A program made the position numbers and the translations under genes. This document shows positions 19,286 through 28,030 of a DNA stretch of 64,000 bases, piece by piece. Origin of the DNA: Arenimonas daejeonensis (GTDB lineage: Bacteria; Pseudomonadota; Gammaproteobacteria; Xanthomonadales; Xanthomonadaceae); assembly GCF_007993735.1 (NCBI RefSeq), contig NZ_CP042453.1:2170001-2234000 (forward strand). The letters are read 5' to 3'. Within the stretch, counting starts at the first letter, position 1. Each line of letters begins with the position of its first letter. The notes below the pieces were generated by a model that saw only the letters and a program-made list of their open reading frames with translations, was not told the DNA's origin and searched no databases.

Positions 19286-20506
19286 ATGTCGTTCCGCATC
19301 CTGTTCCTCGCCGTGGTCCTGGTGTCCGCCACTGGTTGCAGCACCATCAAGGGCTGGTTCGGCGACAGCAAGGGCAAGGCCCTGGCGCCCGCCGAGCTGA
19401 CCGAGATCGCCAGCCCGATCGCGGTGGACGCGGCCTGGGGCAAGAACCTCGGCGACGGCCGCGCCCGGCTGGGCCTGCGCGAGAAGGTGGCCATCGAGAG
19501 CGACCGCCTGTTCGTGTCCAACGACGACGGCCGTGTTCTGGCGATCGACGCCAACAGCGGCGACACCCTCTGGGATTCCGAAGCGGTGAAGACCGGCAAG
19601 ACCGGGAACATGCTGTTGTTCTGGCGCCGCAAGGAAATCGAAGCCGGCCTCAGTGGCGGTCCGGGCGTCGGCAATGGCCTGGTCGTGATCGGTGGCCGCA
19701 ACGGTGAAGTGATCGCCCTGGATGCCGACTCCGGTGCCGAGCGCTGGAAGACCGCGGTCACCTCCGAAGTCATCAGCACGCCCCTGGTCACTGCCGGCCT
19801 GGTGGTGGTGCGCAGCAACGATGGCCGCACCTTCGGCCTGGATGCCGCCGACGGCACCCGCAAGTGGGTGTTCGACCGCGGCCTGCCCAGCCTGGGCGTG
19901 CGTGGCAACGGCTCGCCGATCGCCGGCGGCGAACTGGTCTACCTGGGTTACGACGACGGCTCCGTGGTCGCGTTGCGCCTGGCCGATGGCCAGTTGGCCT
20001 GGGAACAACTGGTCGCCGAATCGGATGGCCGCAACGAACTCGAGCGCATGGCCGACGTGGACGGCGAAATGCAGCTGGGTCTCGCGGAACTCTATGCCAC
20101 CAGTTACCGCGGCCAGACCATGGCGATCTCCACCACCAGCGGTACGCCGATCTGGAGCCGGGACGTGGGTGGTTACGGCGGCCTGGCCCTGCTGGCCGAC
20201 CGGCTGATCGTCGCCGACCCGAGTGGCACCGTGTGGGCGCTGGACCGCAATGGTGGCAGCACGCTTTGGAAACAGGAGGCGCTGGCGCGTCGCTGGCTGA
20301 CCACGCCGGCGATCCACGGCAACTACGCGGTGTTCGGCGACATCGAGGGTTACCTGCACTGGATCCGCCTGGACGACGGCCAGATCGTCGGCCGCGACCG
20401 CGTCCAGAATTCCGCCATCCTAGGCACGCCGCAGGTATCGGCCACCGGCATGCTTTTCGCGATCACCGCGGAAGGCAAGCTGGCCGCCTACCCGCAGCCG
20501 CAGTAA
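19286..20506 (+). CDS. bamB: Outer membrane assembly lipoprotein BamB
   Basis: BamB is the beta-propeller lipoprotein of the BAM complex that inserts outer-membrane proteins. The 406-residue product has a lipobox (VSATGC, Cys 18) and repeated PQQ-type blades such as [37 protein letters not shown] and [22 protein letters not shown] 19286 is chosen because it begins the signal peptide. It follows yfgM by 4 bases and precedes der, the standard order. The frame is intact. Confidence 0.96.
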   Translation: MSFRILFLAVVLVSATGCSTIKGWFGDSKGKALAPAELTEIASPIAVDAAWGKNLGDGRARLGLREKVAIESDRLFVSNDDGRVLAIDANSGDTLWDSEAVKTGKTGNMLLFWRRKEIEAGLSGGPGVGNGLVVIGGRNGEVIALDADSGAERWKTAVTSEVISTPLVTAGLVVVRSNDGRTFGLDAADGTRKWVFDRGLPSLGVRGNGSPIAGGELVYLGYDDGSVVALRLADGQLAWEQLVAESDGRNELERMADVDGEMQLGLAELYATSYRGQTMAISTTSGTPIWSRDVGGYGGLALLADRLIVADPSGTVWALDRNGGSTLWKQEALARRWLTTPAIHGNYAVFGDIEGYLHWIRLDDGQIVGRDRVQNSAILGTPQVSATGMLFAITAEGKLAAYPQPQ

Positions 20507-20542
20507 GCCGGCCGCGGCCCGCGAGGGCCGGGCCAAACGCGC

Positions 20543-20590
20543 GGCGCACCCCGGTGCGCCGTTACACCGCCCGGCTCGTGCCGGGCGTTT
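20543..20590 (+). terminator. Tandem hairpins between bamB and der
   Basis: Two perfect 8-bp hairpins lie in the 131-base gap: GGCGCACC/GGTGCGCC at 20543-20560 and CGCCCGGC/GCCGGGCG at 20568-20587. The second is followed by TTT. It is probably a terminator for the upstream operon; der would then have its own promoter or depend on read-through. Confidence 0.5.
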
Positions 20591-20637
20591 CGCGCTTCGG
20601 CGCGGACGATTTCCAAGAGTTTCGGGAGAGATCCACC

Positions 20638-22034
20638 GTGTTGCCATTGGTCGCTCTGGTCGGCCGGCCGAATGTCGGCAAGTCCACGATCTTCAACGCG
20701 CTGACGCGCAGCCGCGACGCCCTCGTGCACGACGAGCCCGGCGTGACGCGCGATCGCCACTACGGTTTCTGCCGCCTGGTGGAAGAACGGCCGTTCGGCC
20801 TGTGCGACACCGGTGGCCTTTCCGGTGAGGAAGAGGGCCTGGCCGGCGCCACCGCGCGCCAGGCACGCGCCGCCGTCGAAGAGGCCGACCTGGTGCTGTT
20901 CGTCGTGGACGGCCGCGAGGGGCCGTCCGGCCTGGACCAGAACATCCTGTCTTTCCTGCGCAAATCCGGCACGCGCTTCTTCCTGGTCGTGAACAAGACC
21001 GACGGCATCGACGTACAGGCCGCCGTGGCCGAGTTCGCGCGCTTCGGTGTCGAGCGTGTCATCCCGGTCGCCGCCGCGCACCAGCGCGGCATCCCGGAGC
21101 TGCTCGAGGAAATCATTCCCGAGCTGCCGGAAGACGGCGACGCCGACGTGCTGGCCGACGACCCGGATCGCATCCGCATCGCCTTCATCGGCCGCCCCAA
21201 CGTCGGCAAGTCCACCTGGTGAACCGCCTGCTGGGCGAGGAGCGCATGATCGCCTCCGACGTGCCCGGCACCACCCGCGATTCGATCGCGGTGGACCTGA
21301 CCCGCGACGGCCGCGACTACCGCCTGATCGACACTGCCGGCCTGCGCCGGCGCGCGAAGGTCGAGGAAGCGGTGGAGAAGTTCAGCGCCTTCAAGACCCT
21401 GCAGGCGATCGAAACCTGCCAGGTGGCCGTGGTGATGCTGGACGCGGGCGAGGGCGTTACCGAACAGGACGCCACCGTTCTGGGCCTGGTGCTCAACGCC
21501 GGCCGCGCCCTGGTGGTCGCCGTGAACAAGTGGGACGGCCAGGACAAGTACACGCGCGACCAGGCGATGTCGATGCTCGAGCGCAAGCTCTCGTTCTGCG
21601 AGTGGGCCGAACGCATCACCATCTCGGCCAAACACGGCACCGGCATGCGCGAGCTGTTCAAGGCCATCCATCGCGCCCACGCCTCGGCCACGCACCAGTT
21701 CAGCACCGCCGAGACGACCAAGGCGCTGTCGATCGCCATAGAGAGTTTCCCGCCGCCGGTCGTGCGCGGGCACGCGGCCAAGATGAAGTTCGCGCACCCG
21801 GGCGGCGCCAACCCGCCGACCTTCATCGTGCACGGCAACCGACTGAAGTCGCTGAGCGAGAGTTACCGTCGTTACCTCGAGAACTTCTTCCGCAAGCGCT
21901 TCAAGCTGGTCGGTACGCCGATCAAGTTCGTGTTCAAGGAAGGCGAGAACCCCTACGAGGGGAAGAAGAACGTGCTCACCGAGCGCCAGGTCAAGGCCAA
22001 GCGCCGGTTGATGAAACACGTCAAGGGCAAGTGA
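20638..22034 (+). CDS. der: Ribosome biogenesis GTPase Der (one frameshift)
   Basis: Der (EngA) is an essential tandem-GTPase needed for 50S assembly. Two G domains are seen: GRPNVGKST at the N-terminus with [11 protein letters not shown] and NKTDG, and a second GRPNVGKST at about 21190-21216 followed by [10 protein letters not shown] and NKWDGQDK. The C-terminal KH-like domain ends in NPYEGKKN. The frame breaks exactly in the second P-loop, at CCTGG 21215-21219, where one more C restores [13 protein letters not shown] 20638 is chosen because GGGAGAG precedes it. Corrected length is about 466 residues. Confidence 0.95.
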
Positions 22035-22605
22035 TACCGCGCGCCGCGATCACGCTCGGCATCCTCGCCGGCGGGCGGGGGCAGCGGTTGGGCGGGCGCG
22101 ACAAGGCCTGGGTGCGGCACCGGCAGCGTTTCCTGGTCGAGAACATCCTGATGGCCGTGCCCGGCGAATTCGCCGGGCGCCTGGTCAGCGCGCGCGCGCC
22201 GGATGCGCGCTTCGAAGCTATGGGCCTGCGGGCCGTGTTCGACCGGCGCGATGATTTCGCCGGGCCGCTGGCGGCGTTTGAAGCGCTGTGCGGAGCCTGC
22301 GACACCCCTGGCTGCTGACCGTTCCCGTGGACCTCGACGGCCTGCCTGCGAACCTGGTGGATACGCTGGCCGCCGCGGCAGGCGCCGACGGTGTGGTGGT
22401 GCATGATGCCGACGGCCTGCAGCCGTTGCTGGGCCTGTGGCGCACGGCGGCACTGGCGACTGCTGCGACTTCGATGCTGGATGCCGGTGAGTCCGCCGCG
22501 CGCCGCCTGGTGGCACGATTGCAGGTGAGCCGGTGCGATGTTTCGCCGCACCGCATCCTCAACCTCAATTTCCCGCACGATTTCCCCGAGGGTTACGCGC
22601 CGTGA
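22031..22605 (+). CDS. mobA: Molybdenum cofactor guanylyltransferase (one frameshift)
   Basis: MobA adds GMP to molybdopterin to make the bis-MGD cofactor. The N-terminus shows [19 protein letters not shown], the nucleotidyltransferase signature. [12 protein letters not shown] matches the metal-binding Asp motif. The start GTG 22031 overlaps the der stop. At CCTGG 22307-22311 one C appears to be missing (ACCCCTGG for ACCCCCTGG); restoring it gives [13 protein letters not shown]. Corrected length of about 191 residues is normal. The gene runs into moeA with an overlap, forming a molybdenum cofactor operon. Confidence 0.88.
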
Positions 22606-23830
22606 GCCAGGACTTCCCGACCCGCATCGGTTTCGACGAGGCGACCGCCCTCATCGCTGCGCGATCTTCGCGCCTGTCGACCGAGCGCGTGGCCTTGTCG
22701 CGTGCGCGTGGCGCCACCCTGGCAGCCGACCTGGTCGCGCCTATCGCATTGCCGGGTTTCGACAATTCCGCCATGGATGGTTACGCCGTGCGCGCCGACG
22801 AAGCCAATGCTGCCGCTGAAACCGGGCTGCTGCTGGCCGGCGAACAGTTCGCCGGCACCAGCCTCGGGCTGTCCCTTGGGGCAGGGCAGTGCAGCCGCAT
22901 CACCACCGGCGCTCCGATGCCGGCCGGCGCGGACACCGTATTGATCAAGGAAGATGCGAGGGAGGAGGGGGACGTGTCTTCCCGGCCGTCGTCCTGCGCA
23001 AAGGCATGCATGTGCGTCATGCGGGCGAGGATGTCGCGGTCGGCGACACCGTGCTGCGCGCGGGCCAGCCGCTGACGCCGGCGCGCTTGAGCCTCGCCGC
23101 CGCGCTCGGCCAGGCCGAGCTGGAGATCGTCCGGCGACCGACCGTGGCCGTGTTCACCACCGGCGACGAACTGCGCCCGCCCGGCCAGCCGCTGGCATCG
23201 GGCGAGATCCACGACAGCAACCGTGTGCTGCTGCAGACCCTGCTGATGGCCGAAGGCCTGGAGCCCGTGGCCTGGCCGGTGCTGCCCGACGATCCGGTGC
23301 GCATGGCGGCGGCCCTGCGCGACGCGGCGTTTTCCTTCGACCTGGTGATCACCTGCGGTGGCGTGTCGGCCGGCGAGAAGGACCACCTGCCGGCGCTGCT
23401 GCGCGAACACGGCGAAGTGTATTTCTGGAAAGTGCGCATGAAGCCCGGCATGCCGGTGCTGTTCGGACGCCTGGGCGAGGCACTGGTGCTGGGCCTGCCG
23501 GGCAACCCGGTGTCGGTGCTGGCGACCTTCCTGACGCTGGGGCGCACGCTGCTGGACGGTCTGCAGGGACGCAGCGAAGCGCGCGCCACCTGGAAAGCGC
23601 GGCTGGCGGCACCGATCAGCAAATCGCACACGCGGCTGGAGTTCATGCGCGGCAACCTCGGCGGCGACGCCGGAGGACGGCTGTGCGTGACGCCCAATCC
23701 GGCGGTCGCCTCGCATCGCCTGCGCGCCGCCGCCGATGCCAATGCCCTGATCCAGCTGCCGGAAGGGGCAGGGGAGTATGCGGTGGGCGACATCGTCACC
23801 GTGCTGCCCTACGCCGGGCTGCCCGGCTAG
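22602..23830 (+). CDS. moeA: Molybdopterin molybdenumtransferase (one frameshift)
   Basis: MoeA inserts molybdate into adenylated molybdopterin. Visible motifs are LPGFDNSAMDGYAV, RITTGAPMPAGADTV, the TTGDEL motif, CGGVSAGEKD and LPGNPVSV, all in MoeA order. The frame breaks near 22968, in a GGGGG run, between IKEDAREE and VFPAVVLRKG. Corrected length of about 410 residues fits. The start GTG 22602 overlaps the mobA stop, and the rhodanese-MoeB gene follows after 9 bases. Confidence 0.92.
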
Positions 23831-23839
23831 ACTTCGCGC

Positions 23840-24973
23840 ATGGAAATGATCGCGGAAATCACCCCGGCACAGGCGCGCGAGCGCCAGGCCGGCGGCTGCG
23901 TGCTGGTGGACGTGCGCGAGCCCGGCGAACACGCGCTGGGCCTGCCCGAAGGCGCAATTGCGGTGGCGCGCGCGGCGCTGGAAGCCGAGCCACGGCGCTG
24001 GTTGCCCGATCCCGATGCCGAGGTGCTGCTGATCTGCGGCAGCGGCCGCCGTTCGCTGCTGGCCGCCGATGCGTTGGCCGCGGCCGGGTATTCGCGCCTG
24101 CGATCCGTGACTGGCGGTTTCGAGCGCTGGCGCGCCGAGGGCTTGCCGGAAACCGCCGGCGCGCCAGAGGACGCCGATTTCCTGGAACGTTATTCCCGCC
24201 ACCTGCGCCTGCCGCAGGTCGGCATCGAAGGCCAGCGCAAACTGGCGCAGGCGAGGGTGCTGCTGGTCGGCGCCGGTGGCCTGGGATCGCCGGCGGCGTA
24301 TTACCTGGCCGCCGCGGGCGTCGGCACCCTGGTGCTGGCCGACGACGACGTGGTGGACCGCAGCAACCTGCAGCGGCAGATCCTGCACACCGAGGCGCGC
24401 ATCGGCGTGGCCAAGGTCGAATCGGCGCGCATCGCGTTGTCGGCGCTCAATCCGCGGCTGCAGATCGAAACCGAACGTGTTCGGGTCAATGTCGACAATG
24501 TCGAGGCGCTGGTGTCCGGCGTGGACGTGGTCGTGGATGGCGCTGACAACTTCCCGGTGCGCTACCTGCTGTCGGACGCCTGCGTGCAGTTGGGCAAACC
24601 GCTGGTCTACGGAGCGGTGCACCGGTTCGAGGGCCAGGTGAGCCTGTTCGATGCCGGCCGCCGTCGTGGCCAGGCGCCGTGTTACCGCTGCCTGTTTCCG
24701 GAACCGCCCGCGCCCGAGGACGCGCCCAACTGTGCCGAAGCCGGCGTGCTGGGCGTGCTGCCGGGCGTCATCGGCCTGCTGCAGGCGACCGAGGTGTTGA
24801 AGCTGATCCTCGGCTTGGGCGACTCACTGGCAGGTCGCCTGCTGCATTTTGATGCACTGGCGATGCGTTTCCGTGAGACGCGGTTGGCTGCCGATCCAGA
24901 CTGCCCAGTCTGTGTGCCGGGCCGGCATTTCCCTGGCTACCAGGCCTTGCAGGAACTTTGCCGGGCAGGCTGA
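23840..24973 (+). CDS. Rhodanese - MoeB/ThiF fusion, molybdopterin-synthase adenylyltransferase
   Basis: This protein probably adenylates the C-terminus of MoaD (or a ThiS-like carrier) and hands on sulfur. Residues about 8-110 form a rhodanese domain with the active-site loop LICGSGRRS. Residues about 120-377 are an E1-like ThiF/MoeB domain with the nucleotide motif VLLVGAGGLGSPAAYYL, DRSNLQRQ, and paired zinc cysteines (CYRC and CPVC). The rhodanese domain is N-terminal, whereas in eukaryotic MOCS3/Uba4 it is C-terminal. It follows mobA and moeA, which supports a molybdenum cofactor role. The frame is intact. Confidence 0.88.
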   Translation: MEMIAEITPAQARERQAGGCVLVDVREPGEHALGLPEGAIAVARAALEAEPRRWLPDPDAEVLLICGSGRRSLLAADALAAAGYSRLRSVTGGFERWRAEGLPETAGAPEDADFLERYSRHLRLPQVGIEGQRKLAQARVLLVGAGGLGSPAAYYLAAAGVGTLVLADDDVVDRSNLQRQILHTEARIGVAKVESARIALSALNPRLQIETERVRVNVDNVEALVSGVDVVVDGADNFPVRYLLSDACVQLGKPLVYGAVHRFEGQVSLFDAGRRRGQAPCYRCLFPEPPAPEDAPNCAEAGVLGVLPGVIGLLQATEVLKLILGLGDSLAGRLLHFDALAMRFRETRLAADPDCPVCVPGRHFPGYQALQELCRAG

Positions 24974-24982
24974 TCTGACTAC

Positions 24983-25020
24983 ACCGTGCTGTAAGCCATC
25001 AAAGCTTGTGACAGCACGGT
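24983..25020 (+). terminator. Hairpin after the molybdenum cofactor operon
   Basis: Perfect 10-bp arms ACCGTGCTGT and ACAGCACGGT enclose 18 bases that contain a further AAGC/GCTT pairing. It begins 10 bases after the stop of the rhodanese-MoeB gene and is followed by TTTCTGG. It is likely a rho-independent terminator with a weak U-run. Confidence 0.6.
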
Positions 25021-25069
25021 TTCTGGCGGTCGGGAGGGGCTGGTGCACCCCTGTAATCCTGCCTGCATC

Positions 25070-25097
25070 ACTTCGCATAATGTATATTATGTCAATT
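25070..25097 (+). other. dif: dif site (XerC/XerD chromosome dimer resolution site)
   Basis: The 28 bp consist of a left arm ACTTCGCATAA (25070-25080), a central TGTATA (25081-25086) and a right arm TTATGTCAATT (25087-25097). From memory, E. coli dif has arms GGTGCGCATAA and TTATGTTAAAT with the same TGTATA centre; the inner parts of both arms and the centre are identical here. It lies in the only sizeable AT-richer intergenic gap nearby (24974-25264), where I see no gene. Transcription direction switches on either side. In xanthomonads filamentous phages integrate at dif; no phage genes are visible here. Confidence 0.9.
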
Positions 25098-25206
25098 AAA
25101 GAATACGGCCATGCAGGTGGCCTTGGTCCCTACGGTGAGCCCCCTTCTTCCCAACCTGGAAGCACTTGGATCCTTTATGCCACCTGTTCAGCCCACGGCA
25201 GAAAAT

Positions 25207-25239
25207 CGAAGGCCCGCGGCATTCCGCCACGGGCCTTCG
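25207..25239 (-). terminator. Terminator after the DUF4136 lipoprotein gene
   Basis: Arms CGAAGGCCCG (25207-25216) and CGGGCCTTCG (25230-25239) pair perfectly around a 13-base loop. On the minus strand the hairpin is followed by ATTTTC. It begins 26 bases after the stop of the lipoprotein gene. Confidence 0.7.
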
Positions 25240-25264
25240 TGTCGAAACGGTCCCGCGCTGGCGT

Positions 25265-25854
25265 TTACTTCGCTGGCGGCGTGCCCGCATCGGCGGCCGG
25301 CGGGAAATAACGGAACATGTTCTCGATGCCGATCTGGACGGCTTCACTGTTCTTCTGCGGCGAGTCGCTGACGGTCTTCTCGGCGGTACCGCGCCAGATC
25401 GCCTGCTTGGTCGAGGTCTGGAACATGTCGACAATCAAGGTGCCGACATCGTAGGTGCGCACCGTGGTGGTGGCGCTGCCCATGCCGCCGTAGGCATACG
25501 GACGCATGTACGGGCCGCCCCAGCCGTAGCCGGCGTACATCGGTGCGTTGTAGTAGGTGTTCACCGACTGCTGCTGGTGCACGGAGACGCCGACGCCCAC
25601 CACCACCTGGCCGGTCTGGCCTTGCGGAACCCTGGTCCAGCCCTTGGACTGGAGCTGGGCGTCCACGGCGCCGATGATGCGGGACACCATAAGGGCGAGA
25701 CGCCCTGCCCGGCCAGGTCGTGGTCCAGCCAGCTGTAGGTCCTGAGCTGGGCGAAATCCACCGCCGGGTCGTAGTCGATGCTGGTGCGCGGCGCGGTGGT
25801 GGCGCAGGCAGAAAGCAGCAGGACCAGGGACAACAGCACAAGCTTCTTCATCAT
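25265..25854 (-). CDS. DUF4136-type lipoprotein (one frameshift)
   Basis: The product starts MMKKLVLLSLVLLLSACATT, a lipoprotein signal with Cys 17, so it should be anchored to a membrane facing the periplasm. The mature part contains YDPAVDFAQLRTYSWLD, characteristic of DUF4136, then a Gly/Tyr-rich middle and the C-terminal DMFQTSTKQAIWRGTAEKTV. Function is unknown. One C seems missing near 25690 (CGCCCTTATGG), which splits the gene. Corrected length is about 197 residues. A GAGGAG ribosome-binding site is upstream. It is the first gene on the right of dif. Confidence 0.78.
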
Positions 25855-25981
25855 CGACTCCTCGGCAAGGTGGGTTGAATCATGGCATGGGCGCCGCCGG
25901 GCGCTGAGTTGGACCTTGGCCCCATCGCCCGGACAGTATCGCCGTGGACGTGACGGACGTTGCAAGGGCTAGAATGCGCGC

Positions 25982-26326
25982 GTGATTTCCGTCCGCGCCC
26001 TGCTGAACCTGCTGCTGGTCCTGGCCCTCGTGGCCGGTGGCCTGGGGCCGGTGTCGGCCGGGCACGGGATGGCGCAGGCCGAGGTCGCTGCGGATGCCGC
26101 CCCGCCCTGCCACGGTGAACCCGCGGCCGAGCCGGTGCCGGACCCTTCCGGCAACTGCTGCGGTGGCGAGACCTGCCGGTGCGACTGCCTGCACGTCAGC
26201 GCCTGGCTGGTGCAGGTGCTTCGTCCGCCGTCGGTTTTGCCGCCCGGCGCGCGCGGCCTTTCCCTGCGTGACATCACCCCACCCTCGGCGGCGATGCGGC
26301 CGCCGCTGCGACCTCCGATCGCCTGA
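25982..26326 (+). CDS. copL: CopL-family metal-binding leader protein
   Basis: CopL is a small Cys/His-rich protein encoded at the head of xanthomonad copper operons and needed for copper-induced expression. The 114-residue product has a signal-like hydrophobic N-terminus (LLNLLLVLALVAGGLGPVSA), then HGMAQAE, CHGEPAAE and the cluster NCCGGETCRCDCLHVSAW, fitting copper binding. A TAGAAT box at 25970-25975 lies only 6 bases before GTG 25982, so the mRNA may be nearly leaderless or a different promoter is used. It is followed by the TolC-like gene. Confidence 0.78.
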   Translation: MISVRALLNLLLVLALVAGGLGPVSAGHGMAQAEVAADAAPPCHGEPAAEPVPDPSGNCCGGETCRCDCLHVSAWLVQVLRPPSVLPPGARGLSLRDITPPSAAMRPPLRPPIA

Positions 26327-26410
26327 TCTGCCGCAACGGTATCTGATCCTGTTCGCCGACCCTGGCGGCCAATCGTCCTGCGTTCCGCGGGATGTCCTGG
26401 AGATTCACCC

Positions 26411-28030
26411 ATGACCCTGTTTCCCCGCCGCGACCTGCTGGCGCTGGCCCTGCTCGCGGCCCTCGCCGGCTGCGCCACCACTTCGCCGCGCCCCGGCGAT
26501 GCCGATATCGATGAATTGCTGACCGCCCGCGGCGGTCCGCCTGCCGTATCGGATCAAACACCCGAATCCGTGCGGGCCTGGTTGTCCGAACCCATGACCG
26601 CCGAGCGCGCCGTGCGCATGGCGATGCTGCGCAGCCCGCGCCTGCAGGAGGAATACGCGCGCCTGGGACTGGCGCATGCCGAAGTGCTGGAGGCGGTGCA
26701 GGTCGAAAACCCCCGGCTGTCGCTGTCCTGGCTCGCGCTTGATCCCGGCTCGGGCGAGGACCACACGGTCGGACTCAGCCTGCCGTTGGCGGACCTGCTG
26801 GTGCTGCCGATGCGCGCACGCCTGGCCGATGCGGAATTCGAACGCGCCCGGTTGGAAATCGCCGCTGCCGTGCTGGGCGTCGCCAGTGAAGTCGAAGCGG
26901 CCTGGTACGCCGCCATCGGCGCGCAGCAGGTGGCGCAGATGCGCGCCGCGGTCGCCGAAGGCGCCGCCACCAGCGCCGAGCTGGCGCAACGTTTTTACGA
27001 CGCCGGCAACATCAGCGAACTGCAACTGCGGCAGGAACAGGCCATGGCCAGCAGCGCGCGGATCGACTCGCTGCGTGCGTCCTCCGAGGCGGCGCGGGCC
27101 CGGCTGGAACTCACCCGCGCAATCGGCCTGAGCGGCAAGGACGCCGACTGGGCACCGGCCGATCGCCTGCCGATGCCCGTGGCCGAAGAGGATCCGGCGG
27201 AAACGCTGGTGACGCTGGCACGCGAGGGCAACCTCGAACTGCTCGCCGCGCGCCAGGAGGTCGAGGTGCTGGCCGATGCCCTCGGCATCACCCGCCGGCT
27301 GCGCTGGATTGGCGGCAGCGAGATCGGCTACGAGCAGGAAGACGATGCCGATGGCCAGCGCCTGCGCGGCCCGACACTGGAACTGGAACTGCCGATCTTC
27401 AACCAGGGCCAGGCGAAGCTGGCACGGGCCGAGGCCTTGCTGGCCGGCGCTCTGGCGCGTGTCGCCCAGGCCGAGCTGGCCGTCGAACAGGGCGTGCGCC
27501 TGAATGCGCACACGGTGGCCACCCTGCGCGACGTGATCGTCGCGCACCAGCAGGCGCTGATCCCGCAGCGCGAAGCCGTGGTCGCACGTCGCCAGGAGCA
27601 GCAGAACTACATGCTGATCGGCGTGTTCGAGCTGATCCGCGCCAAGGTCGACGAATATGACGCCTACCAGTCCTACCTGGAAGCCGTGCGCGACTACTGG
27701 CTGGCGCGGGTGGAACTGGCGCGCATCGTCGGTCAGCGCCTGCCCAGCGACGCGGCCATCGGCGAACGCACGCCGAGCGTGCAGGAGATCCTGTCGCCGG
27801 GTGAGGCGGGCATGGACCACTCCGGCCACGGCGGCATGGATCACGCGGCGCCCGAGACGGTTGATCACTCCAAGCACGGCGGCAGCGCGCCGGCCGAACC
27901 GGAAGCGATGGATCACTCCGGCCACGAAGGCATGGACCACGGCGAACCGGCCCCTGAATCCGAACCGGAACCGGAAAATGACGCCGAGGAAGAAGACGAA
28001 CACGCCCACCACCACGGAGCCACGCCATGA
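26411..28030 (+). CDS. TolC-family outer membrane protein with His/Met-rich C-terminal tail
   Basis: The 539-residue lipoprotein (lipobox LAALAGC, Cys 21) has the coiled-coil outer-membrane-efflux domain repeated twice. Helical stretches include EVEAAWYAAIGAQQVAQMRA and ARVAQAELAVEQG. The C-terminal tail from about residue 468 is unusual, with repeated MDHSGH / VDHSKH / MDHSGHEGMDHG units, a Glu-rich stretch and HAHHHG. Such runs suggest copper or silver binding in the periplasm. No RND pump or membrane-fusion gene is next to it. The stop overlaps the multicopper oxidase start (ATGA). The frame is intact. Confidence 0.85.
   Translation: MTLFPRRDLLALALLAALAGCATTSPRPGDADIDELLTARGGPPAVSDQTPESVRAWLSEPMTAERAVRMAMLRSPRLQEEYARLGLAHAEVLEAVQVENPRLSLSWLALDPGSGEDHTVGLSLPLADLLVLPMRARLADAEFERARLEIAAAVLGVASEVEAAWYAAIGAQQVAQMRAAVAEGAATSAELAQRFYDAGNISELQLRQEQAMASSARIDSLRASSEAARARLELTRAIGLSGKDADWAPADRLPMPVAEEDPAETLVTLAREGNLELLAARQEVEVLADALGITRRLRWIGGSEIGYEQEDDADGQRLRGPTLELELPIFNQGQAKLARAEALLAGALARVAQAELAVEQGVRLNAHTVATLRDVIVAHQQALIPQREAVVARRQEQQNYMLIGVFELIRAKVDEYDAYQSYLEAVRDYWLARVELARIVGQRLPSDAAIGERTPSVQEILSPGEAGMDHSGHGGMDHAAPETVDHSKHGGSAPAEPEAMDHSGHEGMDHGEPAPESEPEPENDAEEEDEHAHHHGATP

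Noticed and set aside
25070-25097. The AT-rich palindrome as a toxin-antitoxin operator or insertion-sequence end
   Set aside because: The 11-6-11 layout and sequence fit dif far better, and no toxin, antitoxin or transposase gene is adjacent.
25098-25264. Short plus-strand frames just right of dif
   Set aside because: They overlap the terminator and the minus-strand lipoprotein gene, and show no ribosome-binding site or conserved motif.
27811-28020. The MDHSGH repeats as a DNA repeat array or CRISPR
   Set aside because: The units are short, imperfect, in frame and part of a protein tail; no regular spacers are present. No CRISPR array or insertion sequence was seen anywhere in the window.
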